The position numbers and the translations under genes were made by a program. From positions 40,353 to 104,352 of the forward strand of contig JAHZIX010000007.1 in NCBI GenBank assembly GCA_022601195.1: a stretch of DNA of 64,000 nt, written 5' to 3'. Positions 17,905 through 26,975 of this stretch are shown piece by piece (position 1 is the stretch's first letter; each line of letters opens with the position of its first letter). This DNA is from Deltaproteobacteria bacterium (GTDB lineage Bacteria; Acidobacteriota; Thermoanaerobaculia; Multivoradales; JAHZIX01). The notes beneath the pieces are model-generated. The model saw only the letters and a list, made by a program, of their open reading frames with translations, was not told the DNA's origin and made no database searches.

Positions 17905-19298
17905 CAGCCTTCCTTCTCCAGGATCGTCAACACCTCACGAAGCTTGGGGCCCCAATCCGTCTTGCCGGGGCATACGAAGGAGCACAGCGCCAGATCTTCC
18001 TCGCTCAGTTCCAAACAGCCCAGCTCCTCCGCCCGTTCCACGTCGGTGACGTACAAGGAGCGCAGCAGGAAAGTCGGCAGCAAGTCCATGGGGAGAACCT
18101 TTTCGTAGCTGCCGATGGGCACCATGGCCCGAGGTGAGCCTTGGGTCGAGGTGGTAAAGGCAAATTTTCGGCTTGGGAAGAGCTTCGACAAGAAGACGTT
18201 GACGGTGGAGAACTTGTCTCCTCCCGGGCTCAGCCAGCCAAGAAAAGCTCGATGGGAGTCTTCCGCGATCACCGAGACTTGGTTGTCGAAGCGGCCCAGG
18301 AAGCCGTGAATCTCGCCGTCCGCCTGACGCCCCGAGAACACAGACCCGGAAATCACCCGAACATCACCCGCTTCCGACGGGCTATTCAATCGCCCCTCCA
18401 ACAAGTCGGAGGTTGCGGCTCCCAGCCGAGTGCGCACCAGGCTCGGTTCAGCCACTGCCGGACCGGCCACGGAAACCACCCGGCGACAATCGAGCTTGCC
18501 GGTAGCGAAGAGATGGCCCATGGCAGCAACATCTTCGTATCCCAGGTGCCACACCGTCTTGCTGCGGTCCACCGGATCCAGATGATGAATGTGCACCCCA
18601 ACGGTTCCCGCTGGATGGGGACCGGAGAACTCCTCGACCTGCAGACTGGCAACTCCGCTCGGGGTCGGGATCGCATCTCCCGGCGCCTTGCATAGGAATA
18701 CAGAGCCTTCGGTCAGCTTGGCGACCACATGGATGCCGCGCTGAAAGTCCTCTTCCCTGCCTTGCAGGGCCGCCGTCACCGACGGAGCCAAGGGGTTCGA
18801 ATCCATGGCAGTGATGAAGATGGAGTGAGGAGAGGCCGCCGGGTCGGCGACGCGGCCAAAAGGCCGAGCCCGCAGAGCCGTCCACAACCCGGACTCCAAC
18901 AGCAACGCCTGAACCTGGTCTCTACCGAGCCCAGCGGGGTCCTTGCCGGAGTAGGCATCGAAGGAGACCGCCGCGCCCTTCCCTTCCAGGCCGGAACGCT
19001 CGTCCTCGTCCAACTCGATGACCACCGACTGGAAAACCCGTCGGGCTCCCCGGTTGATCGCTGTCACCTTGCCCGCAGCAGGAGCCGTAAAACGAACCCC
19101 CGCTGTCTTCTTGTCTTCGAAGAGCAGCTGCCCACGGCGAACCACATCCCCCTCGGAGACATGCATGGTGGGCTTCATACCGATGTAATCGCTACCCAGA
19201 ATCGCCACGTGGCGAGGGGCAGCGCCCTCAACCACTTCAGAGCCAGGAGCTCCGGTGATGGGAAGCGTCAATCCCTTTTTGATCTTGTGTTGACCCAC
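17904..19298 (-). CDS. nqrA: Na+-translocating NADH:quinone reductase subunit A
   Basis: A 464-residue soluble subunit involved in quinone binding, first gene of the nqr operon. Typical features are the N-terminal [10 protein letters not shown], the GMKPTM segment (about residue 40), FTAPAAGKV (about 69-77), and the C-terminal half with SGSVFSGRQ (about 316) and FICG-like [13 protein letters not shown] near residue 441. It begins with GTG, preceded by AGGA eight bases upstream. The operon promoter should lie in 19299-19580, but I cannot point to a clear one. Confidence 0.95.
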   Translation of the reverse strand: MGQHKIKKGLTLPITGAPGSEVVEGAAPRHVAILGSDYIGMKPTMHVSEGDVVRRGQLLFEDKKTAGVRFTAPAAGKVTAINRGARRVFQSVVIELDEDERSGLEGKGAAVSFDAYSGKDPAGLGRDQVQALLLESGLWTALRARPFGRVADPAASPHSIFITAMDSNPLAPSVTAALQGREEDFQRGIHVVAKLTEGSVFLCKAPGDAIPTPSGVASLQVEEFSGPHPAGTVGVHIHHLDPVDRSKTVWHLGYEDVAAMGHLFATGKLDCRRVVSVAGPAVAEPSLVRTRLGAATSDLLEGRLNSPSEAGDVRVISGSVFSGRQADGEIHGFLGRFDNQVSVIAEDSHRAFLGWLSPGGDKFSTVNVFLSKLFPSRKFAFTTSTQGSPRAMVPIGSYEKVLPMDLLPTFLLRSLYVTDVERAEELGCLELSEEDLALCSFVCPGKTDWGPKLREVLTILEKEG

Positions 19299-19581
19299 GG
19301 TCAGTTCCTATTCACCTATGGTTCGTTCGCGAATCGCTCTGCGAGCAGAGCAAGGGCCAAAGAGCAGCCGGTCAGGGGCACCGAAAACTCGATGGCGCAC
19401 CAGAGAAACATCCCACCGAAACGATTGAGCGGCCAGAAGCATATCTCAGGAAGCCTGACGGACCTCAGATTTGATCCTCATCCCGAACCCAGGAAGTCAT
19501 CTTGACACCTTCTCGTCGCATTCGGGTTGATTCGCTTTTGGGCTTGTTTTCGTGCATTAGCCTGGCCTCTCCAGGTAGCTT

Positions 19582-20490
19582 GTGAAGTTTGTCACAAATT
19601 CCAAGGGAGTCAAACCCTCACCTGACCCCAGCACAGAGAACAGTGCAGAGATGCTAGTCTCTAGCCAAGAAAAGGACGAGGCGGTCCCCCTACCTGAAGG
19701 GCCTTTCCCGAAAGTCGGGACCGGCCGGGCCATGTGGAGGTGGCCCTGCCGTCCGGCGAGCGCACCCTCCAAAAGACACGTCTCCTCGAGACACAGAAAG
19801 ACCCAAAACGTGGCCGACCCCAAAACTCCAGAAACAGTGGTTCCCAAAATAGTGGCTCCAAAAATAGAGGCTCCCGATTCACAGGCCCCGGAACTAGAAG
19901 CCCCGACACGCCCCAAACCCTGGTTTCCGCCCAAACTGACCACGGACCGACTCCTCTTGCGAGCCGTCACCCACCGGGATATCGAAGGCATCTTCGCTTA
20001 CGCCTCCAATCCTGCGGTAGCCCGCTACACCCTGTGGACCCCGCATACGGACCTCGAGACCAGCCTCGCCTTCGTCAAGGACTTCGCCTATGCCAACTAC
20101 CAGGCGGAGGTTCCAGACCCCTTCGCCATCACCCTCAAAGAGAGCTCCGAGCGGGTCATCGGGACCGTGGGCTGCTCCTGGGTCTCCGAGCACCATCACA
20201 CCATGGAGCTCGGTTTCGCTCTCGCCGAAGAGCATTGGGGGCAAGGCTTGGTTTTAGAAGCCGCCTGGGCAGTCCTCTGCTTCGCCTTCTCCCTTTACCC
20301 GGTCCATCGCATCCAAGCTCGCTGCCACGTCGACCACAAGAGGAGCGCTCGAGTGCTAGAAAAACTAGGCATGAGCTACGAGGGCCAACTGCGCTCCGCG
20401 GTGCGCCTCGGCGAGGACTACTGGGACCTCGACATCTACGCCATCCTGCAACCGGAATGGCAACAACGCGTCGAAGACCTAACCCCCTAA
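19582..20490 (+). CDS. GNAT acetyltransferase (RimJ/RimL type) with low-complexity N-terminus
   Basis: The C-terminal 185 residues form a GNAT N-acetyltransferase of the ribosomal-protein-Ser/Ala acetylating type: LTTDRLLLRAV (about 124), ELGFALAEEHWGQGL (about 211) with the acetyl-CoA loop, and ARVLEKLGMSYEGQLR (about 256). The first ~115 residues are unusual. They contain a tandem-repeat-coded stretch of alternating Pro/Ala/Val/Glu (VAPKIEAPDSQAPELEAP), which resembles the intergenic repeats nearby. The start is uncertain: GTG 19582, or ATG 19651, or a later codon if the repeat region is untranslated. A REP-like element begins one base after the stop codon. The substrate is unknown. Confidence 0.8.
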   Translation: MKFVTNSKGVKPSPDPSTENSAEMLVSSQEKDEAVPLPEGPFPKVGTGRAMWRWPCRPASAPSKRHVSSRHRKTQNVADPKTPETVVPKIVAPKIEAPDSQAPELEAPTRPKPWFPPKLTTDRLLLRAVTHRDIEGIFAYASNPAVARYTLWTPHTDLETSLAFVKDFAYANYQAEVPDPFAITLKESSERVIGTVGCSWVSEHHHTMELGFALAEEHWGQGLVLEAAWAVLCFAFSLYPVHRIQARCHVDHKRSARVLEKLGMSYEGQLRSAVRLGEDYWDLDIYAILQPEWQQRVEDLTP

Positions 20491-20520
20491 GGGTGTCAGG
20501 CATGCGTTCCGTGCACCGCT
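20491..20520 (+). repeat. REP-like hairpin repeat, copy 1
   Basis: GGGTGTCAGGCATGCGTTCC followed by GTGCA starts directly after the stop codon of the acetyltransferase. It is nearly identical to the elements at 41718 and 48214. The middle can fold as a GCATG/CGTGC-type short hairpin. Confidence 0.8.
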
Positions 20521-20609
20521 AAAATGAATGACCGCTCGGGGTAGCTGAAAGGTGGGATCCCAGAAGTTCCCTTGACCGGATCTCGAAGACCCGGATCAGG
20601 AAGGCTCGA

Positions 20610-21365
20610 CTAGGGGGACTGCGACTTTTTGCGAACGACTTTCTTCAGAGGTGACAAACGCACTTCGTCGTAAACCACCTCCGGTCGGCTGGAGAGAATA
20701 CCCAGCACCGCTGCTGCTACGTCTTCCGGTAGTAGGAAGTTGGCTGGATCTTCCCCGGGTTCGAAGGGTAGGGCATCGAAGAAGCCCGTCCGCACCATTC
20801 CTGGGTGAACCACCGAAACCCGAACACCACTTTTTGCGCATTCCTGTCGCAGCGCCTGGGCGAGGCCGCGAACGGCAAATTTGCTCGCCGAGTACACCGC
20901 CCCTTGGCGGCCAGCGCTGATCCCGGACTCGGACCCCATCAAGAGGAGATCACTGGAAGGGTGACGTTTGAGACCTGGGAGAAAAGCTCGGGCCACGAAG
21001 ATCTGGGAGGTCAAGTTGACGTCCACCAAAGAGCGGATCTGGTTCCATGAGAACTCTTCCAGAGAGCCGAAGCGGCCAAATCCGGCGTTGGCGACCACCG
21101 CGTCGACTCGAGGCAAACGACGAGCCAGGGCCTCCAATTCGCTGCCGAGACGGTCCAGATCTCCAAGGTCCAGAGTCACCTCCTCGAGGACGCCTTCGAC
21201 GGCCGGCCTTTGGGAGAAGTCCCTCCCTAGCGCGATCACCTCGGCCCCCGCGGCGACGAGGCTCTGGCAGATGGCGCGGCCGATTCCTGCGGTCGCTCCG
21301 GTGACCAAGACCACTCGGCCCCCTAGGTTTCCAGAAGAGCTACCCATGAACCGACCCTCGGTCAT
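20610..21365 (-). CDS. Short-chain dehydrogenase/reductase
   Basis: A 251-residue classical SDR that would oxidise or reduce a hydroxyl/keto group using NAD(P)H. It has TGATAGIGRA (cofactor loop), NAGFG, and the catalytic Ser plus YSASK (Tyr-x3-Lys). The ATG at 21365 forms an ATGA overlap with the stop of the upstream photolyase-like gene and is preferred over a TTG at 21383. It is the last gene of a four-gene coupled operon. The substrate is not evident. Confidence 0.88.
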   Translation of the reverse strand: MTEGRFMGSSSGNLGGRVVLVTGATAGIGRAICQSLVAAGAEVIALGRDFSQRPAVEGVLEEVTLDLGDLDRLGSELEALARRLPRVDAVVANAGFGRFGSLEEFSWNQIRSLVDVNLTSQIFVARAFLPGLKRHPSSDLLLMGSESGISAGRQGAVYSASKFAVRGLAQALRQECAKSGVRVSVVHPGMVRTGFFDALPFEPGEDPANFLLPEDVAAAVLGILSSRPEVVYDEVRLSPLKKVVRKKSQSP

Positions 21366-22378
21366 GTACCAGCTCCCTGGCAAGAGGCAGGTACCTCGAC
21401 GCAGGGGAAGAAAATGCCCTCGTCGATGTAATTCCTCAACTCGTCGCCGATGAACGCCAACATCTCTTGCTCCAACTCCTCGCCATAGGAAACCCTTCCT
21501 TGCCGCGAAACCAAGGGCCCCGCCAGCAGAGCCTCGTCAGGAAATTCTCGGACCATATTGCGAAAAAAGGAGTCCGGTAGACGAAACGGGCCCAAGCTTA
21601 CGGAATGGAGGCGATGGCTGTCGAGGCGCTCGAAGATCGACCGAAAAAGCTGCCGATATTGCTCTTGGTAGCTCGGATGGTAGATCACCGGATCGAAGCG
21701 GAGGCCTAACCGCCAGCCTCGTGCCTGAAGTTTTTCCATCGCCTGAATTCGCCGCTCCACCGGGGGTGCCTTGTGTTCCAATGCTTCAGCTATCTCAGCG
21801 GGAGTAAAGCTGTAGGCCACGACGGCATTGGCCAGAGGCTCGACTTCCAATAGCGGCTTCACTGCCGCACTCTTGGTTCGCAGCTCGACGAGAGCTTGGG
21901 GCCGGGCTCTGAAGAACGGCAGGAACTCACAAGCGAACCCGGTGACCTGCTCTAAAGCCAAGCTATCGCAATCGTACCCGGAGAAAAAATGAGCCCTGGG
22001 GGAAGCAGCCAGCACTTCATCGATGCCGCTTTGGAAATCCTCGTAGTTTACGAAGTGGAGGTAGTGGGCCGAGCGGAACATTCCTTGGAGAAAGCAATAG
22101 CGGCAGTCGTAGAGGCAGTTCAACATGTGGGAGAAGTAGAAATTCTCCTGGCTACCGATGCCATAGCCAGCCGGAGCCGCCAAAACCGTCGCGCCGTGCT
22201 TCTTGGCTAGCACTAGAGCTGGCTGCCGTTTCTGCAGGCGGAAACTCTGAGCCTTGCGGTTGAATACCTCTCCATAGCGCTCGCAGGAAATACGCACTGC
22301 TTTGGGAAAGCGACCGCAGATCTCTTTCGTCCTGGGATGGTCTTCTACTTCCCGCTCGATGTAGATGCGCTCGATCAT
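21362..22378 (-). CDS. Spore photoproduct lyase-like radical SAM protein
   Basis: A 338-residue radical SAM enzyme of the SplB family, which repairs thymine dimers (spore photoproduct) without light. The cluster motif is CLYDCRYC (about residues 89-96), preceded by the family's GYGIGSQENFYFSHMLNC context. The N-terminal IYIEREVEDHPRTKEI resembles family members. Acidobacteria are not known spore formers, so the substrate may be another lesion. It shares 4-base overlaps with both neighbours: a nucleosidase-like gene upstream and an SDR downstream. I could not confirm the conserved hydrogen-donor cysteine by alignment. Confidence 0.85.
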   Translation of the reverse strand: MIERIYIEREVEDHPRTKEICGRFPKAVRISCERYGEVFNRKAQSFRLQKRQPALVLAKKHGATVLAAPAGYGIGSQENFYFSHMLNCLYDCRYCFLQGMFRSAHYLHFVNYEDFQSGIDEVLAASPRAHFFSGYDCDSLALEQVTGFACEFLPFFRARPQALVELRTKSAAVKPLLEVEPLANAVVAYSFTPAEIAEALEHKAPPVERRIQAMEKLQARGWRLGLRFDPVIYHPSYQEQYRQLFRSIFERLDSHRLHSVSLGPFRLPDSFFRNMVREFPDEALLAGPLVSRQGRVSYGEELEQEMLAFIGDELRNYIDEGIFFPCVEVPASCQGAGT

Positions 22379-23241
22379 TCTCCCTCTCTCCCCGGCTGGG
22401 CAGGCTGCTCGATAGAATCTTCTCCCAACCCTTTCTTCTCTGCTTCTCGAGCCACCTGCCGCTTCAGATACACGAGGACCTCTTTGGAAGAAGATCCGAC
22501 CTCTGGGAGGTTCTGCAATACCCCTTGACCACCGCTGAGGACTTCCCAGCGTTGCAGAAGACGCCGCAACTGACGTTCTTGGGCCACCGTGAAGTGCCAG
22601 CGTTCGAGGATTTCGCTCAACTCCGCCGGCACCCCATGGGCTGAGAGTAGCTCCGCCGCCAGCGCCTCGTTGGCGGTCACCAAAGTACCCAAGGTGTCTC
22701 CATGGGCCTCCAGAAGCGAGGTGATCTTGGCGGCTGTCAGCTGTTCGAGGCGATCTCCAGGCCCGTCGGAGACGACTTTGAGACAGTGCACCAACTCGGC
22801 GGTGGCAAATCGACTCGCTGCAGCAAAAAAACCGACGGACTCCATTTCATAGCCCTGGTCTACTGCATACCGGCGTTCCGGCCGGTCCACGGTACATACG
22901 GTGCTGGTTCGACAGGGCGCTGAGAAAGCCAAGGGGGGAAACCATGATCGATCATTAGAGGCGTCGACCAGTTTGTGGGCCAGCAGGACTTCCCCGACAG
23001 GCCAGCTAGCGTGACCGCAACACCCAAAATTAATCCAGCCACAGTTCCGACGACCACCCGAGAGCTGGAAGAGAAAGGCTGTCGCCGCCGCCGAGTTGAC
23101 CCTTCCTATCCCGGATACGACCAACCAGCGATCTTCCTTTCGGAAGACCGGAAATGGCAAGTCGTCAGCGACCGACTTGAGGCCGTAGCGGGCGATCACC
23201 GGTCGAGCTTCGCAGCCCATGGCAACGACGAACCGCGTCAT
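22375..23241 (-). CDS. Nucleoside phosphorylase/nucleosidase-like protein
   Basis: A 288-residue protein whose first two thirds resemble the PNP/MTA-SAH nucleosidase fold: VSGIGRVNSAAAT (about residue 43), GCCGHASWPVGEV, and YEMESVGFFAAA (about 130), where the Met-Glu pair would contact the ribose. The C-terminal ~80 residues are helical and charged. The start is ATG 23241, with GGAGG seven bases upstream and an ATGA overlap with the glycosyltransferase stop. The 51 codons upstream in the longer frame are the neighbour's coding region. In this operon it may salvage a nucleoside or hydrolyse the adenosyl by-products of the radical SAM neighbour (inference). Confidence 0.65.
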   Translation of the reverse strand: MTRFVVAMGCEARPVIARYGLKSVADDLPFPVFRKEDRWLVVSGIGRVNSAAATAFLFQLSGGRRNCGWINFGCCGHASWPVGEVLLAHKLVDASNDRSWFPPLAFSAPCRTSTVCTVDRPERRYAVDQGYEMESVGFFAAASRFATAELVHCLKVVSDGPGDRLEQLTAAKITSLLEAHGDTLGTLVTANEALAAELLSAHGVPAELSEILERWHFTVAQERQLRRLLQRWEVLSGGQGVLQNLPEVGSSSKEVLVYLKRQVAREAEKKGLGEDSIEQPAQPGREGE

Positions 23242-24176
23242 GAGGCTGCCTCCTTCTTCGGTGGCCGCTCTGGTTCTGATGGCTGAGAATGAGGTCTGTC
23301 GCTGTGGCGCCGCAGCTTTTCCTCGTAGAGCTCGATCTCGTCCTCTCGCCCTCGTTTTCGCAACCCTCCTAGGTAAACTTCGATCTTGTTGCACAGCATC
23401 TCTTGGGCCGCCTGGCGGTCTCCCGGACTGAGGTTGTCGTCCCCGAGAGCTTTCTCCAAAGCCACGATACGAAACCGATCCATCCCCCAGAAGCGGCGAG
23501 ACAGCTGGTCCTCATGACCGCCATACTTCACCACCAAGGGCTCCTCCACCAGAAGCACGGGAAAACGGCTGGTGACTCGTAGCCAAAGGTCATAGTCCTC
23601 ACAAACCGGCAGAGATTCATCGAAGCCTCCCACCTCTTGCACCACCGAGCGATGCAACATCACCGCTGAGGGCGACAAGGCACACAGAGGAAGGCATTGC
23701 TGGAAAACCCACCCGGTAGGCTTGGCGTGACGACGGCGAGGGTTGACTCGCCGCCCGTTGCGGATCCAGATCTCGTCGGTGTGACAAATCCGGTAGGAGC
23801 CCTCTCGTTCCAAGGCAGCCAGCTGCCGCGACAACTTTTCCGGCAGCCATTCATCATCGGAATCCAAGAAGGCGAGCCAATTTCCCGTCGCTGCTGCCAA
23901 TCCCCGGTTACGAGCTGCACTGACGCCGAGATTCTCCTGGCGCAGATATCGAACCGAGGGGAATTCGCTTTCCACAACGGAGCGAGTGTCGTCCGTGGAA
24001 CCATCATCGACCACCAGAATTTCCGCCGCTGGACGGCTTTGGGCCAACACGGATCGAACAGCTCGAGCTAGCCAAACACAGCGGTTGAAAGTGGGAATGA
24101 TCACCGAAACTCGAGGCTCTTCGGGCCGATCTGGGGAAACATCACCTTGACTCGACTCCTGGCTGGTACGTAGCAT
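23238..24176 (-). CDS. Family 2 glycosyltransferase
   Basis: A 312-residue inverting glycosyltransferase with a GT-A fold: VSVIIPTFNR at the start of the domain, VDDGSTDDT, and the metal-binding FLDSDDEW (about residues 103-110). No transmembrane helices are seen, so it acts at the cytoplasmic face. The ATG at 24176 has GAGG eight bases upstream. It is the first gene of a coupled four-gene operon, and its start codon lies only 15 bases from that of the divergent ATPase gene. The link between sugar transfer and the downstream DNA-repair-like gene is unexplained. Confidence 0.9.
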   Translation of the reverse strand: MLRTSQESSQGDVSPDRPEEPRVSVIIPTFNRCVWLARAVRSVLAQSRPAAEILVVDDGSTDDTRSVVESEFPSVRYLRQENLGVSAARNRGLAAATGNWLAFLDSDDEWLPEKLSRQLAALEREGSYRICHTDEIWIRNGRRVNPRRRHAKPTGWVFQQCLPLCALSPSAVMLHRSVVQEVGGFDESLPVCEDYDLWLRVTSRFPVLLVEEPLVVKYGGHEDQLSRRFWGMDRFRIVALEKALGDDNLSPGDRQAAQEMLCNKIEVYLGGLRKRGREDEIELYEEKLRRHSDRPHSQPSEPERPPKKEAAS

Positions 24177-24191
24177 GGCGATCACCTCATC

Positions 24192-25592
24192 ATGGAACTC
24201 AACGACGAAGTCCTCTCGGCCCTACTGCAAGCGGTCAAAGTTTCCCCCGACAGCGCCCCCCTTCGGCGGCACTACGCGGAGGTCCTGCTCAATCGCGGCT
24301 ATATGAAGGAAGCGGAAGCGGAATTCCATAAAGCCCTCGATCTCGATCCGGCAGACGCAGCCACCAAGCTCGGCCTAGCCCGGGCTCTGCACAGCCAAAA
24401 CCAACACTCTAATGCCCTGCTTTTGGTCAAGCAAGTCATCCGCCAGTCGAACCGGCCAGCCAAAGCCTACATTCTCTACGCCCGGCTTCTGCTGGCTCTA
24501 GGTAGCGTCTCCAAAGCAGCCACGGAGTACCGCAAGGGAATCGATGAATTCCCGGAGGCCTTCGACTCGGACCTGGCCTCGACCCTCGGCATTCCGGACA
24601 TACCCCAGGACAGCGACGAGTCTGATGATGCCACTTCACCGGCGTCGGCCACGAGCTCCGGCATCGCCAGCTCTCCTTCGGTGGCAGGCTCGGGCAGCAA
24701 CCTCCGCCTACCGGGCCAAAAGGCCATTCGCCAGCTATTCTCCGGACCTCCCGGCCTGGGTTTCTCCCAAGTAGGCGGTATGGGGCAGCTGAAACATGAG
24801 TTGGATCTGCTGTTGGTTCGCCCCTTGAGGGACCCGGCCTTCACGGACGCCTTCTCTCACGGCCTCGAGAGCCGCCTTCTCCTCTACGGCCCACCGGGAA
24901 GTGGGAAGACCCACCTCGCCAGAGCCTTGGCCGGCGAGTTGCTGGCTCCCTTTCTGATGGTCAACTTGCAAGACCTAGAAGATGTTTGGGGGGAAGACGG
25001 AGCAGCTTTCTTGGCAGAGATTTTCCGCCAGGCGAAAGACCATTCCCCTACGGTTCTGCTGCTTCAGGAAGCCGAGAACGCCGACCGAATTCTGACTCAG
25101 CAACTCCTCAAGGAGCTCGACGATGTCCCCCGGGGCACCGCAGGTCCCCTGGTTCTGCTGACTTCTGACACCCCGTGGTCCTTGCCCTCGGCCTTGCTTC
25201 GTTCCGAGCGCTTCGATCGCCGGCTTTTCTTGCCTCCACCCACTCCCCACGACCGTACCGAAGTGCTCCGTCTGCTCTGCCTAGGGAAACCTCAGAGGTT
25301 CTTGTCTCATGCTGCTGTCGCAGAAGCTACCGAAGGCTTTTCTGCTCGGGATCTTCGAGTCCTGGTGGACAACAGCCTGCGTCAGAAACTACGGCAATCC
25401 TTGGAGAAGGGCCAACCCACGCCCTTGGCGACGGGTGATCTGGTCCGTACTGCGGAACACATGGAGGGTTCGATCAACCCATGGCTGGCCCAAGCCAGAG
25501 AGGCCCTGGGCAAGGACACGAAAGCCACCGTAGCCTTGAGGGATTTGTCGGAATTCCTGGAAGCGAACCCCAACGCTACCTCCGGCACCTGA
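24192..25592 (+). CDS. TPR-AAA+ ATPase with altered Walker B
   Basis: A 466-residue cytoplasmic protein. Residues about 10-130 form TPR-type helical repeats, a Ser/Ala-rich linker follows (about 140-165), and then one AAA+ module. Walker A is GPPGSGKT (233-240). The Walker B position reads VLLLQEAEN with Gln 292 in place of the usual Asp, while the catalytic Glu 293 is kept. The arginine-finger region SERFDRRLFLPPPTPHDR is present. Such proteins remodel or unfold protein complexes. The Gln may weaken Mg2+ binding. The gene is divergent from the glycosyltransferase operon, with almost no intergenic space. Confidence 0.85.
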   Translation: MELNDEVLSALLQAVKVSPDSAPLRRHYAEVLLNRGYMKEAEAEFHKALDLDPADAATKLGLARALHSQNQHSNALLLVKQVIRQSNRPAKAYILYARLLLALGSVSKAATEYRKGIDEFPEAFDSDLASTLGIPDIPQDSDESDDATSPASATSSGIASSPSVAGSGSNLRLPGQKAIRQLFSGPPGLGFSQVGGMGQLKHELDLLLVRPLRDPAFTDAFSHGLESRLLLYGPPGSGKTHLARALAGELLAPFLMVNLQDLEDVWGEDGAAFLAEIFRQAKDHSPTVLLLQEAENADRILTQQLLKELDDVPRGTAGPLVLLTSDTPWSLPSALLRSERFDRRLFLPPPTPHDRTEVLRLLCLGKPQRFLSHAAVAEATEGFSARDLRVLVDNSLRQKLRQSLEKGQPTPLATGDLVRTAEHMEGSINPWLAQAREALGKDTKATVALRDLSEFLEANPNATSGT

Positions 25593-25594
25593 CG

Positions 25595-25710
25595 CCCTCA
25601 GGTCCTAGGTCCTAGGTCTCAGGTTCCTGGCACCCAGGGTGCCCAAGGATCCTTGTCTCTTTGCCTCAGAGAAACCAAAGTCACCTCGGAGAAACCAAGG
25701 GCTGTCACCG
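25595..25710. repeat. Short degenerate tandem repeats after the AAA ATPase gene
   Basis: A run of about four 7-bp units (AGGTCCT variants) is followed by two 20-bp units, CCTCAGAGAAACCAAAGTCA and CCTCGGAGAAACCAAGGGCT. The array reaches the end of the esterase gene on the other strand. Confidence 0.6.
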
Positions 25711-26868
25711 CTGAGGCGGTTTGGGCTCAGGGCTTTCCTCCGGCTCGGTGGGTGCCGGAGGAACGGCCTTGAAGGAATCCGGCGACTTCATCGGCTCTAG
25801 GGTAGGTGGAGTCGAGCCCTTCTGAGCAGGACGCATTCCGGACGGTATCTGCACCCAGCGTCGCTTGGCGACGAGGAACTCCCAAATGACCTCCGGAGCA
25901 TCGAAGACCTCACCTTTGGAGTTTGAGATACGGCGCTTCTCCCCAGCTCCAGGCCAATTGTGCCCCCACCCGTCCAAGCTGTAGAGCACGACTTCCGAGC
26001 GCAGGGTACAGCCCGACCAGAACTGCCGCTCGACCTTGCCATCCCAAAGAGTCTGCTTCTTGGGTTTCTTGGCGCAGAGGTTGTTGTGGACCCAAAACAT
26101 GGCGGAATCCTGAGCCGAAACGACCTTTCCACCGCCTCGATTCTTGCCTCCGTCATAGGCCACCCGCTTGTCCTTCCGCCCGTGGATCGCTACCACCGGA
26201 AGCGGAGCTGTGGGCTTCGGGATGCGCCACTCCTGAGGGTCCTTTTTTCCCTGCCCCCCAATGGTCCCGTAGACCACTCCGATGCCTGCCAAGGTCTCCG
26301 CGTGCTTGGCGGCGTAGAGGTAGGTCAGCATGCCGCCGTTGGACTCACCGACCATGTAGATCTTCGCCCGATTCACTTGGAGTCGCCCCACCACCTCGCG
26401 AATGACCGCATCGAGGAAAGCCACATCGTCGACCTCGTCACTCTTGGCCTTGCCACAACAAAATCCCGCATTCCAATGTTGAAACTTGCCCTTGAAACCA
26501 ATCCCTTCCGGGTAAACAGCGATGAAGTCCTCTCGATCCGCCAACCTGTCGAAGCCGTATTGTTCCGCCACCTTCGAGCCCTTACTGAAAGCGCCATGGA
26601 TGACCACCATCAAAGGACGCTGGCGACTGAAATCAAAGCCGGTGGGAAGGTGGACCCAGTACTTCCGTTGCATCCCGCCGGACTCGATGGTCTGGAGGTA
26701 ATCCCCTGGTTCTGGGACCCCGGTTGTTGGCAAGGCTCCGGTCGCTTGCACGGCGGGGGACGAGGAGGCTGAATCTTCCCCGTAGCTCGGCGTGGTTCCA
26801 AAAGGAGCCAGGCTCAAGAAGGCGACGACGGCGAAGGGGGCAGCGAAACGATGCAAGGCTTCGAACAT
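25705..26868 (-). CDS. Secreted PHB-depolymerase-type esterase
   Basis: An extracellular alpha/beta hydrolase of the short-chain polyhydroxyalkanoate depolymerase/LpqC type, 387 residues with a signal peptide in the first 25. The oxyanion region is VVIHGAF, the nucleophile lies in VGESNGGM, and the catalytic His in DGWGHNWPG. The conserved NAGFCCG segment near the active site is typical of feruloyl and PHB esterases of this group. The ATG at 26868 has GAGGAG five bases upstream. A longer frame to 27000 merely translates the 18-bp repeat array and is rejected. A Pro-rich tail of about 30 residues ends the protein. Confidence 0.88.
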   Translation of the reverse strand: MFEALHRFAAPFAVVAFLSLAPFGTTPSYGEDSASSSPAVQATGALPTTGVPEPGDYLQTIESGGMQRKYWVHLPTGFDFSRQRPLMVVIHGAFSKGSKVAEQYGFDRLADREDFIAVYPEGIGFKGKFQHWNAGFCCGKAKSDEVDDVAFLDAVIREVVGRLQVNRAKIYMVGESNGGMLTYLYAAKHAETLAGIGVVYGTIGGQGKKDPQEWRIPKPTAPLPVVAIHGRKDKRVAYDGGKNRGGGKVVSAQDSAMFWVHNNLCAKKPKKQTLWDGKVERQFWSGCTLRSEVVLYSLDGWGHNWPGAGEKRRISNSKGEVFDAPEVIWEFLVAKRRWVQIPSGMRPAQKGSTPPTLEPMKSPDSFKAVPPAPTEPEESPEPKPPQR

Positions 26869-26903
26869 GAGATCTCCTCGATTCATCGACGGTGGACACC
26901 ACC

Positions 26904-26975
26904 GGACACTAGGAAACTGCCAGACATTGGAAAATTGCTGGACACTAGGAAATTGCCGGACACTAGAAAATGGCA
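26904..26975. repeat. Four tandem 18-bp units upstream of the esterase gene
   Basis: The units are GGACACTAGGAAACTGCC, AGACATTGGAAAATTGCT, GGACACTAGGAAATTGCC and GGACACTAGAAAATGGCA, with no spacers. They lie 35 bases upstream of the esterase ATG on the minus strand, where its promoter is expected. Confidence 0.85.

Noticed and set aside
16450..18108. 552-codon plus-strand open frame opposite nqrB and nqrC
   Set aside because: It is a GC-driven shadow of two well-identified genes, with a His/Gln/Gly-rich peptide of no recognisable type.
26904..26975. Short regular repeats that might suggest a CRISPR array
   Set aside because: The units are contiguous, without unique spacers, and no cas genes are present anywhere in the window.
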